Notes: generated by a model from the sequence alone, not told the origin. 16,989 nt of DNA from an uncultured Lachnospiraceae bacterium (GCA_902773195.1 CACYDL010000218.1:1-16989); one strand, 5' to 3'; numbered from the stretch's first letter, positions 6,917 through 15,110 are shown. Numbers and translations are program-made.

Positions 6917-6968
6917 CTGCGGTTCTTTCCGGGCAGAACGGCATGACTTCCCGCAGGGGGATGCGGAT

Positions 6969-7991
6969 ATGGAGAACGAGGGGAAACGCCTCAACAAATA
7001 CATCAGCGACGCCGGGATCTGCTCGAGGAGAGAGGCGGACCGGCTGATCGCCGAGGGCCGGGTGGAGATCAGGAGAAAGTCCAGGAAGGACGAGCCCCTG
7101 AATCCCAGGCTCCGCGCGGAGGCCGGCGAGCGCGTGTTCCACGGAGACACGGTCTATATCGACGGCAGGGATCTCCCCAAGAAGGAGACGGACAAGGTAT
7201 ATTACGCCTATCACAAGCCCAGGGGCGTCATCTGCACGGCGGACCGCTCCGTCGAGGGGAACGTCATCGACGCGGCGGGACTGCCGCAGAGAGTGAGTTA
7301 CGCCGGGCGCCTCGACAAGGATTCGTCCGGGCTCCTGATCATGACAAACGACGGGGATCTGATCAACCGCATGATGAGGGCTTCCTCTTTTCACGAGAAG
7401 GAGTACCGGTGCGTGATCGACCGGCCCGTGACGGAGGAATTTATCGCGGCGATGGCCGGGGGCGTGAAGATCCTTCTGGACGACGACGAGCATCTGCGGA
7501 AGAACCCCCGGGGCGTCTTCGTGACGACGCGTCCCTGCCGGGTCAGACAGACCGGGATCCGTTCGTTTTCGATCGTTCTCACACAGGGACTCAACCGGCA
7601 GATCCGGCGCATGTGCCGCGCCCTGGGCTGCAGCGTCGTGTCGCTGCAGAGGACGAGGATTCTGGATCTTCGGCTCGGGGACCTCGGCGAGGGAAGCGCG
7701 AGAAAGCTGACGCCGGACGAGATCGCGGGTCTTCAGAGGGCCGCCGCGGAGAGGCCGCGGGAGGAGCGGCCTTCGCGGACCGGTCAGACCGCGGCGGGAG
7801 ACCGGCAGACCGGCGGGGGAAAGACCGGAAGCGGAAAATCATTCCCCCGGACCCGGGCGGGATCCGGCGGGAAGGGCTCTCTCCGGACTCAGATGGGTTC
7901 CGGCGGCAAGAGCCGGTTCGGGAGCGCAAAAAGAAACAGCGGCAGGAACCGTCCGCGGCAGAGCGGGCGCGGCCGGCAGGGACAGTCATGA
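6969..7991 (+). CDS. rluF: 23S rRNA pseudouridine synthase of the RluF (RsuA/RluB/E/F) family
   Basis: The protein has 340 residues. Residues 6-65 are an S4 RNA-binding domain with the typical RLNKYISDAGICSRREAD start. The catalytic domain has GRLDKDSSGLL with the nucleophilic aspartate D116, then HEKEY and LTQGLNRQIRRMC. These last motifs, and PVTEEFIAAM between them, match RluF more closely than RluB or RluE. RluF converts a uridine near the peptidyl-transferase centre (U2604 in E. coli numbering) to pseudouridine. From about residue 250 the tail is rich in Arg, Gly, Ser and Lys, a likely disordered RNA-binding extension like that of E. coli RluF. AGGGGG about nine bases upstream supports the start; an ATG at 6961 is out of frame. 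The stop overlaps the ligA start (ATGA), so translation is coupled. Confidence 0.9.
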   Translation: MENEGKRLNKYISDAGICSRREADRLIAEGRVEIRRKSRKDEPLNPRLRAEAGERVFHGDTVYIDGRDLPKKETDKVYYAYHKPRGVICTADRSVEGNVIDAAGLPQRVSYAGRLDKDSSGLLIMTNDGDLINRMMRASSFHEKEYRCVIDRPVTEEFIAAMAGGVKILLDDDEHLRKNPRGVFVTTRPCRVRQTGIRSFSIVLTQGLNRQIRRMCRALGCSVVSLQRTRILDLRLGDLGEGSARKLTPDEIAGLQRAAAERPREERPSRTGQTAAGDRQTGGGKTGSGKSFPRTRAGSGGKGSLRTQMGSGGKSRFGSAKRNSGRNRPRQSGRGRQGQS

Positions 7992-9997
7992 CAAAGAAAG
8001 AATACGAAGAACGCGTTCTTCTGGTGAGGCGTTACAACGAGGCGTATGAAAACGCTTCCCCGGAGGTGAGCGATTACGAATACGACAGGCTGATGCAGTC
8101 GCTGAAGCAGGCGGAGGCGGAGCATCCCGACTGGAGGGAGGAGGGATCGCCGACCCAGACGGTGGGCGCGCCCGTCAAAAGAAAATCCGGCGTCACCGTC
8201 GGACATGATGTTCCCATGCTCTCCATACAGGACGTCTTCAGCAAGGACGACGTCCTGACCTGGGTTCACTCGGTGCGTGAGGTTCATCCTGACGCGCTTT
8301 TTTCCGTGGAGCAGAAAATCGACGGGCTGTCCATGAGCATCCGCTATGAGGGCGGAAAGATGGTCCTCGCGGAGACGAGAGGGGACGGTTACACCGGGGA
8401 GGATGTGACGGTGAACGCGGCCGTCATTCCGGACGTCGTCGGCGTTCTGCCGGAGGATCCCGGCTCTCTCGAGGTGAGGGGCGAGGTCTACATGACCCTC
8501 CGGGATTTTGAGCGGGTCAACGAAGAACAGGAGATGCGCGGCGGCAGGCTCTTCGCGAACCCGAGAAACTGCGCGGCCGGCACGCTGAGAATCCTCGACC
8601 CCGAGGAGACGAGAAAGCGCGGCCTCTCCCTGTTTGTCTTCAACATCCAGAGGGCGGAGGACGGAAAGCTGATGACCTCCCACTCGGAAGGCCTCCGATT
8701 CCTGAGCAGCCGTCTGGGCATGAAGACGGTGCCGGCAAAGACCGTGAGGACGGACGAGGAGATTCTCGCGGAGATCGACTCCATCGGCGAACGCCGGGGA
8801 GAGCTCGGCTACGACATCGACGGAGCGGTGGTGAAGATCGACCAGATCGCCTACCGGTCCGACTTCCCCGCCGGCGCGAAATACAGTGCGGGGCATATCG
8901 CCTACAAGTACCCGCCGGAGGAGAAGGAGACCGTCGTCCGGGACATCGAGATCTCCATCGGCATGACGGGCCGGGTAAACCCGACGGCCGTGTTCGATCC
9001 CGTGAGACTGTGCGGGACCACGGTGTCGAGGGCGACGCTTCACAACCAGGACTTTATCGACCGCCTGCACATCGGCATCGGGGACACGGTGGTCGTCTAT
9101 AAATCGGGGGAAATCATTCCCAAGATCCGGTGCTCCGTTCCCGGGAAGCGTCCCGCGGGGGTGGAGGATTTCCGGCTGCCCGACCGCTGTCCGGTCTGCG
9201 GCGCCCCCATCGTGCGGGAGGAGGACGCCGCCGACATGCGGTGCTCCGGGGCGGACTGCCCCGCCCAGCTGGAACGTCATCTCATGAATTTCGTGAGCCG
9301 CGGCGCGATGGATATCAGGGGCTTCGGGGAGGAGATGATCCGGAGGCTTGCCTCGGAGCACTATCTCTCCGACGTATCGGATCTGTATATTCTCCATCGG
9401 AAAAGGGACGAACTCGTGGAGAAGGGTATCACCGGCCGGGAGAGGAACACGGACAAGCTCCTCGCGGCGATCGAAGCCTCCAAGGGGAACGAGCCCGCCC
9501 GGCTGCTCGCCGGCCTGGCGATCCCCAACGTCGGACTCACCTCGGCCAGGACGCTGATGAGACATTTCGGCTCCCTGGAGAAGCTGGGAGAGGCGTCGGC
9601 CGAAGAGCTGACCCAGGTCCCCGATATCGGTGAGATCACCGCCCGCAGCATCGTCACGTGGTTCGGAAACGAAAGAAACAGGGAGCTGATGAACAGGCTC
9701 CGGGAATACGGCCTGACGACGGAGCAGAGCGCGGAGAACGCGTCCTCCGAGCTGGCGGGCAGGACCTATGTGATTACCGGGGACGTCGTAAGATTCGCGA
9801 ACCGGGCGGAGATCGCCTCCTTCATCGAGAAGCGCGGGGGAAAGGTCACCGGTTCCGTCTCGAAGAAGACGACCGCCCTGATCAACAACGACCCGTCGTC
9901 GACGTCGGGCAAGAACAGGAAGGCGGCGGAGCTGGGCATTCCCGTGATAACCGAGGACGAGTTCCTGGCCTCCCTGGAGAAACAACCGGAAACATGA
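7988..9997 (+). CDS. ligA: NAD+-dependent DNA ligase LigA
   Basis: The protein has 669 residues, the usual length for bacterial LigA. It seals nicks during replication and repair using NAD+. Domains in order: Ia (NAD/NMN binding, 1-65, with YNEAYENASPEVSDYEYD); adenylation domain with the nucleophilic lysine in KIDG (K110) and TRGDGYTGEDVT; OB fold; Zn finger with C401, C404, C419 and C424; helix-hairpin-helix region (about 440-580); and a C-terminal BRCT domain (about 590-669) with GGKVTGSVSKKT. I chose ATG 7988 rather than the longer open frame upstream because family homology starts there and it overlaps the rluF stop as ATGA. The upstream extension is only the rluF gene read in another frame. 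The Shine-Dalgarno sequence is weak, which fits translational coupling. Confidence 0.97.
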   Translation: MTKKEYEERVLLVRRYNEAYENASPEVSDYEYDRLMQSLKQAEAEHPDWREEGSPTQTVGAPVKRKSGVTVGHDVPMLSIQDVFSKDDVLTWVHSVREVHPDALFSVEQKIDGLSMSIRYEGGKMVLAETRGDGYTGEDVTVNAAVIPDVVGVLPEDPGSLEVRGEVYMTLRDFERVNEEQEMRGGRLFANPRNCAAGTLRILDPEETRKRGLSLFVFNIQRAEDGKLMTSHSEGLRFLSSRLGMKTVPAKTVRTDEEILAEIDSIGERRGELGYDIDGAVVKIDQIAYRSDFPAGAKYSAGHIAYKYPPEEKETVVRDIEISIGMTGRVNPTAVFDPVRLCGTTVSRATLHNQDFIDRLHIGIGDTVVVYKSGEIIPKIRCSVPGKRPAGVEDFRLPDRCPVCGAPIVREEDAADMRCSGADCPAQLERHLMNFVSRGAMDIRGFGEEMIRRLASEHYLSDVSDLYILHRKRDELVEKGITGRERNTDKLLAAIEASKGNEPARLLAGLAIPNVGLTSARTLMRHFGSLEKLGEASAEELTQVPDIGEITARSIVTWFGNERNRELMNRLREYGLTTEQSAENASSELAGRTYVITGDVVRFANRAEIASFIEKRGGKVTGSVSKKTTALINNDPSSTSGKNRKAAELGIPVITEDEFLASLEKQPET

Positions 9998-10037
9998 CAT
10001 CAGGCGGGACGAGCCCGCGAGGTGAAAGGAAAAGCCA

Positions 10038-11003
10038 ATGCCTGTAAAAGTGCCGAATGATCTTCCCGTGAGAGAGATTCTCGAGAAGGAAAACATCTTT
10101 GTCATGGACGAGAACAGGGCCATACACCAGGATATCCGTCCCATCCAGATCTGTATTCTCAATCTCATGCCCATCAAGGAGGACACCGAGCTTCAGATCC
10201 TGAGGGAGCTTTCCAACACGCCCCTCCAGATCGACGTGACCTTCATGCGGGTTTCCAGCCACGAATCGAGGCACACCTCCAAGAGCCATCTCGACACCTT
10301 TTACGAGACCTTCGAGACGCTCATCCGCCGGAAGTTCGACGGCCTGATCATCACGGGCGCGCCTGTTGAGCTCATGGAATTCGAGGAGGTCGACTACTGG
10401 GACGAGCTGACCAGGATCTTCCAGTGGAGCGAGACCCACGTCACGTCCACGATCTTTCTGTGCTGGGCGGCCCAGGCGGCGATGTACTACTTCTACGATC
10501 TGCCGAAGAGGATGCTGGGAGAGAAGCTTTTCGGCATTTTCAGCCACAGGGTCTACAACCGGAAGACGCCGCTCGTCAGGGGCTTCGACGACTGCTTCCT
10601 GATGCCTCACTCCCGCTACACCGAGGTGTCCGTGCAGGATATCGCCGACTGCAGCCAGCTGACGGTACTGGCCCAGTCCGACGAGGCGGGGGTGTCGATC
10701 TCGATGGCCCAGAACGGCAGGAAGGTGTTCATCATGGGACACCCGGAGTACGGGCGCAACCAGCTGAAGCGCGAGTTCCTGCGCGACCGGAAGAAGGGCC
10801 TTGATACGGCGATCCCCAAAAACTACTTCCCGGACGACGACCCGGGGAAGGCGCCCCTCCTCACCTGGAGGGCGACGGCCAACAACCTGTACACCAACTG
10901 GCTGAATTATTATGTCTATCAGTCGACTCCTTACAATCTCGACGGGACGCCGTGGGGAGAGGAGCTGCCTGACAACTACAGAAACGAAGGTGCCGAGGCA
11001 TGA
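10038..11003 (+). CDS. metA: Homoserine O-acetyltransferase (MetA type)
   Basis: The protein has 321 residues. MetA activates homoserine in the first committed step of methionine synthesis, in the cytoplasm. Catalytic residues fall exactly on the known numbering: nucleophile C142 (IFLCWAAQ) and H235/E237 (MGHPEYG). Residue 111 in TGAPVELMEF is Glu. In this family Glu111 goes with acetyl-CoA use and Gly111 with succinyl-CoA use, as in E. coli, so I call it an acetyltransferase despite the common succinyltransferase label. AAGGA seven bases upstream supports the start, 40 bases after ligA. No SAM riboswitch or other methionine-responsive leader is visible in that short gap. The stop overlaps the next start (ATGA). 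Confidence 0.95.
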   Translation: MPVKVPNDLPVREILEKENIFVMDENRAIHQDIRPIQICILNLMPIKEDTELQILRELSNTPLQIDVTFMRVSSHESRHTSKSHLDTFYETFETLIRRKFDGLIITGAPVELMEFEEVDYWDELTRIFQWSETHVTSTIFLCWAAQAAMYYFYDLPKRMLGEKLFGIFSHRVYNRKTPLVRGFDDCFLMPHSRYTEVSVQDIADCSQLTVLAQSDEAGVSISMAQNGRKVFIMGHPEYGRNQLKREFLRDRKKGLDTAIPKNYFPDDDPGKAPLLTWRATANNLYTNWLNYYVYQSTPYNLDGTPWGEELPDNYRNEGAEA

Positions 11004-12145
11004 CTCTGACAAGGGTACTGATCAAGTTCATGAGTTCCCGTCCGGTCTGCAATGTCGCATCCGGAATCGCGCTTGAACCGGAGCTTCTGGTTCCCGTCGG
11101 GTACGGGAACTTCCTGTCTGAAACGATGCGGAGCAGGTACAACTACTTCTTCTACCACCGCAGGCTTCAGACCGTTCTGACGGATCCGGTCAGGCTGGAG
11201 CGGAACATGGAGCCGGACATCGAGAGACGGCTGGAGGAGCTGCTGGAGAAATACGCGGATTCGCGGCCGGTGGTCGACATCAGCGACGCCGACGCGGACC
11301 AGGCGATGGCTCTGGGCAGCGTTCTCCGCGCGCATCCCTCTCTGCTGACCGCGGTGCTGGATTACAGGATCGAGGAGGGAATCTTCTATCCGCAGAAGAA
11401 CGCCGATTTCATGAAGCGGCTGAGGTTCCCGACCCTCACCGCCGCGGAATTCCGGTTCTTACGCAGCGGAACGCCCTTCGACGCGCTTCCCGACGAGGCG
11501 GAGGACATTCTCTACCGGAAGGATCTGGACAAGTTCTCGGTCCGGCTGATCCGGTCCATGAGCAAGGTCTATTACGACCGGCCCGGGTACTGGAAGGGAT
11601 TTGCCGAGAAGCTCAGGAAGACGGCCGTCGGAATGGCGCCGGGAAAGCGGGAGTATCTCATCGATGCGTCCGCCCTTCCGATCCGGGACGAGACCTTCGA
11701 GGAGCTGGTCGAGAGGGGCATCCTGGAGAAATATGTGCGGCAGAACGGCATTGTCAATCTGGTCTGCGGGGAGCCCATCGTCTCCCAGCTGCTGATCCGG
11801 ATCGACCGCACGCCGCTTCTGAACCTTTTCCTCCGGACCGCCCTGATCCGGGAATACGATCAGTCCGCGGCCTACCACGACCTGATGCTGATGGACTACC
11901 GCTATGTGGCCGGCATACGCGCCTGCCTTCCGGTGGTGCTGGGAACCTTCAGCGAGACGGGAGGAGCCGAGGAGATCATCCGGTTCTGCTTCGACGCCGG
12001 GCGTCTGTTCGACGACCCCGTGAGGAAGATTCTCGTCAAGGAGACGGGACTTCCCGTCTCCGGGGAGACTGCCGACGCCGCCGCCCGTCTGGGCGTGGAG
12101 CTGGTGGACGGCCTGAAGCTGGAGGAGGCGCTGCAGCCCGGCTGA
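11000..12145 (+). CDS. Card1/DUF1887-like protein, apparently degenerate; function unknown
   Basis: The protein has 381 residues and starts by ATGA overlap with metA. I recognise a layout like Card1/DUF1887 proteins (N-terminal CARF-like domain, middle helical part, C-terminal PD-(D/E)xK nuclease), but only from pattern, not a search. The N-terminus RVLIKFMSSRPVCNV resembles the first CARF strand and helix. DISDADADQAMALG (from D93) sits where family members have the DxTGGxE ligand motif, and the two glycines are missing. In the C-terminal part, GILEKYV, then YHDLMLMD (D294), then a final PVRKILV and ARLGVELVDG stretch follow the nuclease-domain order. Where the catalytic ExK-type strand is expected there is GIRACLP (305-311), with no suitable Glu/Lys pair. 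If the assignment is right, this is a binding-only relative or pseudoenzyme. No CRISPR genes are nearby. An unrelated unknown family remains possible. Confidence 0.5.
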   Translation: MTLTRVLIKFMSSRPVCNVASGIALEPELLVPVGYGNFLSETMRSRYNYFFYHRRLQTVLTDPVRLERNMEPDIERRLEELLEKYADSRPVVDISDADADQAMALGSVLRAHPSLLTAVLDYRIEEGIFYPQKNADFMKRLRFPTLTAAEFRFLRSGTPFDALPDEAEDILYRKDLDKFSVRLIRSMSKVYYDRPGYWKGFAEKLRKTAVGMAPGKREYLIDASALPIRDETFEELVERGILEKYVRQNGIVNLVCGEPIVSQLLIRIDRTPLLNLFLRTALIREYDQSAAYHDLMLMDYRYVAGIRACLPVVLGTFSETGGAEEIIRFCFDAGRLFDDPVRKILVKETGLPVSGETADAAARLGVELVDGLKLEEALQPG

Positions 12146-12194
12146 GCGCGGGAAGAGCGGCACCGCGGCCCGGCCGAGCGCCGGAGCGGACGAG

Positions 12195-12269
12195 GTGTAC
12201 CTGCGGCGGATCCGTCTCCTTGAGGGAGCCGGCCTTCCGCCTGAAACTGTATCCTGCGATGCGGGATGA
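12195..12269 (+). CDS. Possible 24-codon leader peptide with Arg codons before argS
   Basis: Starting from GTG 12195, the frame reads through 24 codons with Arg at codons 4, 5 and 7 (CGG, CGG, CGT), and its TGA stop lies in the loop of the terminator at 12258. The start codon is GTG and the Shine-Dalgarno sequence (GGACGAG) is poor. The frame is short enough to arise by chance in GC-rich DNA. What favours it is its position: Arg codons ahead of a terminator ahead of the arginyl-tRNA synthetase gene. Confidence 0.3.
   Translation: MYLRRIRLLEGAGLPPETVSCDAG
12205..12241 (+). promoter_or_regulatory. Leader hairpin upstream of the argS terminator
   Basis: GGCGGA (12205-12210) pairs with TCCGCC (12236-12241), enclosing an inner CTCC-TTGA-GGGAG hairpin. 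It covers the Arg codons of the possible leader peptide and sits directly before the terminator. An upstream GC-rich fold around 12163-12188 (CCGGC/GCCGG) adds to the structure. This arrangement fits an attenuator, but the competing antiterminator pairing is not obvious to me. Confidence 0.4.
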
Positions 12270-12291
12270 ACCGTCCCGCATCCTGTTTTTT
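12258..12291 (+). terminator. Intrinsic terminator 20 bases before argS (end of metA unit or argS attenuator)
   Basis: GATGCGGGA / TCCCGCATC, a perfect 9-bp stem with a 7-base loop, is followed by CTG and six T residues. It looks fully functional. Only 20 bases separate it from the argS start, too few for a promoter, so argS must be reached by transcripts passing this point. Confidence 0.9.
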
Positions 12292-12311
12292 GTCTGAAGA
12301 GGATTGACATT

Positions 12312-14084
12312 ATGAAAAAACTGACTGAATGCCTGTCGGAGCGCCTGTCGGAAGCCTTTGTGAAGGCGGGATACGACGCGGATCTCGGGAGAGTCACGGT
12401 GTCCGACAGACCGGACCTGTGCGAATTCCAGTGCAACGGCGCCATGGCCGGGGCGAAGAGATATCACAAGGCCCCGTTCCTCGTCGCGGAGGAGGTCTGC
12501 GGAATTCTGGAGAAGGAAGAGAACCTGCCCTTCACTGTCTCCTGGGTGAAGCCCGGCTTTATCAATCTCAACGTGAGGGAGGACTACCTGGCGGGCTACC
12601 TGAAGGAAATGGCCGCCGACGAAAATCTCGGGATCAACCCCGCGGAGAGAAAGGAAAAAATTATCGTGGATTACGGCGGACCGAACGTCGCGAAGCCGCT
12701 TCACGTCGGACATCTGCGGGCGGCCGTCATCGGCGAGAGCATCAAGCGGATCCTCCGGGCCTGCGGCCACGAGGTGCTGGGAGACGTCCACCTGGGCGAC
12801 TGGGGCCTTCAGATGGGGCTGATCATCGCCGAGCTGAAGCGCCGGAATCCGGAGCTTCCGTATTTCAGCGACGACCCGGAGACCGTCTGGCCGGAGAAGG
12901 CGCCCTTCACCATCAGCGAGCTGGAGGAAATCTATCCTGCCGCCTCCGCCAGGTCGAAGGAGGACGAGGCGTTCCGCAGGGAAGCCCTCGCCGCCACCCA
13001 GATGCTTCAGTCGGGCCATCCCGGCTACCGCGCACTCTGGAGCAGGATCCTCGAGGTGTCCGTGGAGGACCTCCGGAGGAACTACGAGCGGCTCGACGTG
13101 CACTTTGACCTCTGGAAATCGGAGTCCGACGTCCAGCCCTATATCCCGGAGATGATCGAAAAGATGAAGGCGGACGGGATCGCTTCCTACGATCAGGGGG
13201 CTCTCGTGGTCGACGTGACGGAGCCCGCGGACAAGAAGGAGATTCCTCCCTGCATCGTCCTCAAATCGGACGGGGCTTCCCTCTACAGCACCACGGATCT
13301 CGCGACAATCTATGAGCGCGAGAAGCTTTTCGCTCCCGACAGGATCATCTACGTCGTCGACAAGCGGCAGAGCATGCATTTCGTCCAGGTGTTCCGCACC
13401 GCCAGAAAGGCGGGGATCGCCCGGGAGAGCACGGAGCTTGTCCACGTGGGCTTCGGCACCATGAACGGCAAGGACGGAAAGCCCTTCAAGACCAGGGACG
13501 GCGGCGTGATGCGGCTGGAGAGTCTGCTGAATGAGATCAGGGGCGAGATGACCGCGAAGATCCGGGACAACCGCAACGTCCGCGAGGAGGACGCCGAAAG
13601 CACCGCCGAGAAGGTGGCCCTCGCCGCGATCAAATACGGCGATCTCTCGAATCAGGCCGCCAAGGATTATGTGTTCGACGTGGAGAAATTCACGTCCTTC
13701 GAGGGAAACACCGGCCCCTATATTCTCTACACCATCGTCAGGATCAGCTCGATTCTGGAGAAGGCGTCCGGGGAGGATCTCGCGGGAGCGAAGGGCAGCG
13801 CCCTGCTGCCGGCGGGAAGCGCCGAGGAGAAGGCCCTCATGCGGGACCTGGCGGATTTCGGAGCGGCGGTGGGCGAGGCCTGCGCCGAGCTGGCGCCGCA
13901 CAGGCTCTGCGCGTACATCTATCAGCTGTCGAATGACTTCAACCGCTTCTACCATGAGACGAAGATCCTGGGAGAAGAGGAGACGCCGAGGAGAAGATCC
14001 TATCTGGCGCTCCTTGGGCTCACCCGGGACGTCGCTCTTAAGTGCATCGGCCTGCTGGGCTTCTCGGCTCCGGAGCACATGTGA
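12312..14084 (+). CDS. argS: Arginyl-tRNA synthetase
   Basis: The protein has 590 residues, within the normal ArgRS range. It charges tRNA-Arg with arginine using ATP (class Ia). Residues 1-110 form the ArgRS-specific N-terminal domain that binds the tRNA D-loop. The HIGH motif is HVGH (131-134) inside PNVAKPLHVGHLRAAVIG. The Rossmann core continues with GDVHLGDWGLQMG and a later FGTMNGKDGKPFKTRDGG, which stands in for the KMSKS loop; many ArgRS lack the canonical lysines there. The C-terminal DALR anticodon-binding domain (about 465-590) contains NTGPYILYT and ends in LGFSAPEHM. ATG 12312 gives the full N-terminal domain; the Shine-Dalgarno region AGAGGA lies about 10 bases upstream. A terminator just before the gene implies attenuation control. 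The amidase gene begins 23 bases after the stop. Confidence 0.97.
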   Translation: MKKLTECLSERLSEAFVKAGYDADLGRVTVSDRPDLCEFQCNGAMAGAKRYHKAPFLVAEEVCGILEKEENLPFTVSWVKPGFINLNVREDYLAGYLKEMAADENLGINPAERKEKIIVDYGGPNVAKPLHVGHLRAAVIGESIKRILRACGHEVLGDVHLGDWGLQMGLIIAELKRRNPELPYFSDDPETVWPEKAPFTISELEEIYPAASARSKEDEAFRREALAATQMLQSGHPGYRALWSRILEVSVEDLRRNYERLDVHFDLWKSESDVQPYIPEMIEKMKADGIASYDQGALVVDVTEPADKKEIPPCIVLKSDGASLYSTTDLATIYEREKLFAPDRIIYVVDKRQSMHFVQVFRTARKAGIARESTELVHVGFGTMNGKDGKPFKTRDGGVMRLESLLNEIRGEMTAKIRDNRNVREEDAESTAEKVALAAIKYGDLSNQAAKDYVFDVEKFTSFEGNTGPYILYTIVRISSILEKASGEDLAGAKGSALLPAGSAEEKALMRDLADFGAAVGEACAELAPHRLCAYIYQLSNDFNRFYHETKILGEEETPRRRSYLALLGLTRDVALKCIGLLGFSAPEHM

Positions 14085-14107
14085 GAATGTCGGAAGGAGT
14101 GCTTTGG

Positions 14108-15109
14108 ATGGAAGAACAACAGCATGAAACGGATCCCGTCAGAAGAAAATCCGGCCTTCATCCGGCGATCCTGGCGGCGGCCGCCGCGGCCTGCGTCGCC
14201 TTCGGCGTATTTCTTGGGGCATGGGTCCTGAAGCCGGGCGGAGGAGGAACTCCCGTTCCGGCCGCCCTGTCGGAGCCGGAGACGGCCGATTCGGAGGCGG
14301 AAAGCGCCGGATCGCCCTTTGAAATCGAGGAGGTGGCAGAGGTCCCGTCGGAGCCGGAGCCGGACCCTGAGCAGGTTCTCTCGGCGGAGGCCCTGGCGGA
14401 GGTGATTGCCGCCGCCGTTCCCCATGTGGGACATTACGCCGCGCAGCATCTCGGGCGGGGACACGTCATCTGCATCGATCCCGGCCATCAGGACCACGAG
14501 ATGACGGACACCGAGCCCAACGCGCCCGGCTCCTCCGTCATGAAGGCGAAGCTGACGTCGGGGACGCAGGGCGTCGCCACCGGGAATACGGAGTACGAGA
14601 TCAACCTGGAGATCGGTCTTCTGCTGCGGGATATTCTGAAGTCGGAGGGATACCGCGTCGTCATGACGAGGGAGTCCAACGACGTCAATATCAGCAACGC
14701 CGAGAGGGCGCAGCTCGCGGCATCCGCCGGGGCGGAGCTGTTTATCAGACTTCACTGCAACGGCTCCTCCGACAGCGGCGCCAGCGGGGTCGTGGCCTAT
14801 CAGCCCTCGTCCTCCAACCCGTATCTCCCGCAGGACGTCATCGCCGGAAGCCAGAAGCTGGCGTCTCTTCTGTGCGCCTGTCAGACCTCGTCGACAGGCC
14901 AGAGAAATCTCGGCGTCATTCCCGGGGACGACATGACGGGAATCAACTGGGCGCAGATGCCGGTCTCGATCATCGAGATGGGCTATATGAGCAACCCCGA
15001 GGAGGACAGATACCTCGGAAGCCCGGAAGGGCAGAAGGCGGTCGCGGAGGGACTGGCAGGCGCGGTAAACGCCTACTTCGCGGAGCCGGAATCAACAGAA
15101 GGAAGCTGA
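14108..15109 (+). CDS. N-acetylmuramoyl-L-alanine amidase (Amidase_3), membrane anchored
   Basis: The protein has 333 residues from ATG 14108, chosen because AAGGAG lies eight bases upstream; earlier in-frame ATGs fall inside or at the end of argS. Residues about 17-40 form one hydrophobic segment after a basic stretch (signal anchor). A Pro/Glu/Ser-rich linker follows (about 45-90), then the Amidase_3 domain (about 115-325). The zinc ligands and catalytic Glu are visible: H127 (IDPGHQ), E162 or E164 (NTEYEINLE), H216 (RLHCNG) and E290 (IIEMGYMSNPEED). The enzyme cleaves the bond between MurNAc and the stem peptide L-Ala, in cell separation or wall turnover. The long insert after GHQ, with EPNAPGS, is typical of clostridial forms. 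It lies in one transcript with argS and the following fusion gene. Confidence 0.93.
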   Translation: MEEQQHETDPVRRKSGLHPAILAAAAAACVAFGVFLGAWVLKPGGGGTPVPAALSEPETADSEAESAGSPFEIEEVAEVPSEPEPDPEQVLSAEALAEVIAAAVPHVGHYAAQHLGRGHVICIDPGHQDHEMTDTEPNAPGSSVMKAKLTSGTQGVATGNTEYEINLEIGLLLRDILKSEGYRVVMTRESNDVNISNAERAQLAASAGAELFIRLHCNGSSDSGASGVVAYQPSSSNPYLPQDVIAGSQKLASLLCACQTSSTGQRNLGVIPGDDMTGINWAQMPVSIIEMGYMSNPEEDRYLGSPEGQKAVAEGLAGAVNAYFAEPESTEGS

Positions 15110-15110
15110 A

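Noticed and set aside
6773..6946. 57-codon frame MTGGSCCRG... in the gap before rluF, ending in an Arg/Trp-rich stretch.
   Set aside because: It has no Shine-Dalgarno sequence, it overlaps the GC hairpins, and its composition is explained by GC-rich repeats.
7409..7987. N-terminal extension of the ligA open frame.
   Set aside because: It is rluF read out of frame; LigA homology and the ATGA overlap put the start at 7988.
7889..10186. Long - strand open frame (765 codons) opposite ligA.
   Set aside because: It is the antisense of a certain gene in GC-rich DNA, with no protein signature. The same applies to the long - strand frames opposite argS, the symporter, and the amidase/fusion genes.
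11000..12145. A CRISPR type III module around the Card1-like gene.
   Set aside because: No repeats, Cas10 or Csm/Cmr-like genes appear anywhere in the window; the neighbours are housekeeping genes.
12154..12167. T-box-like sequence AGAGCGGCACCGCG upstream of argS.
   Set aside because: It resembles the T-box consensus AGGGTGGNACCGCG, but the TGG that pairs with the tRNA CCA end is CGG. The terminator is about 90 bases away instead of directly following, and there is no room for Stem I outside the preceding gene. I regard it as a chance match in GC-rich sequence.
14042..14107. Earlier in-frame starts for the amidase.
   Set aside because: ATG 14042 lies inside argS and lacks a Shine-Dalgarno sequence. 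ATG 14087 has none either, while ATG 14108 has AAGGAG at ideal spacing before the signal anchor.
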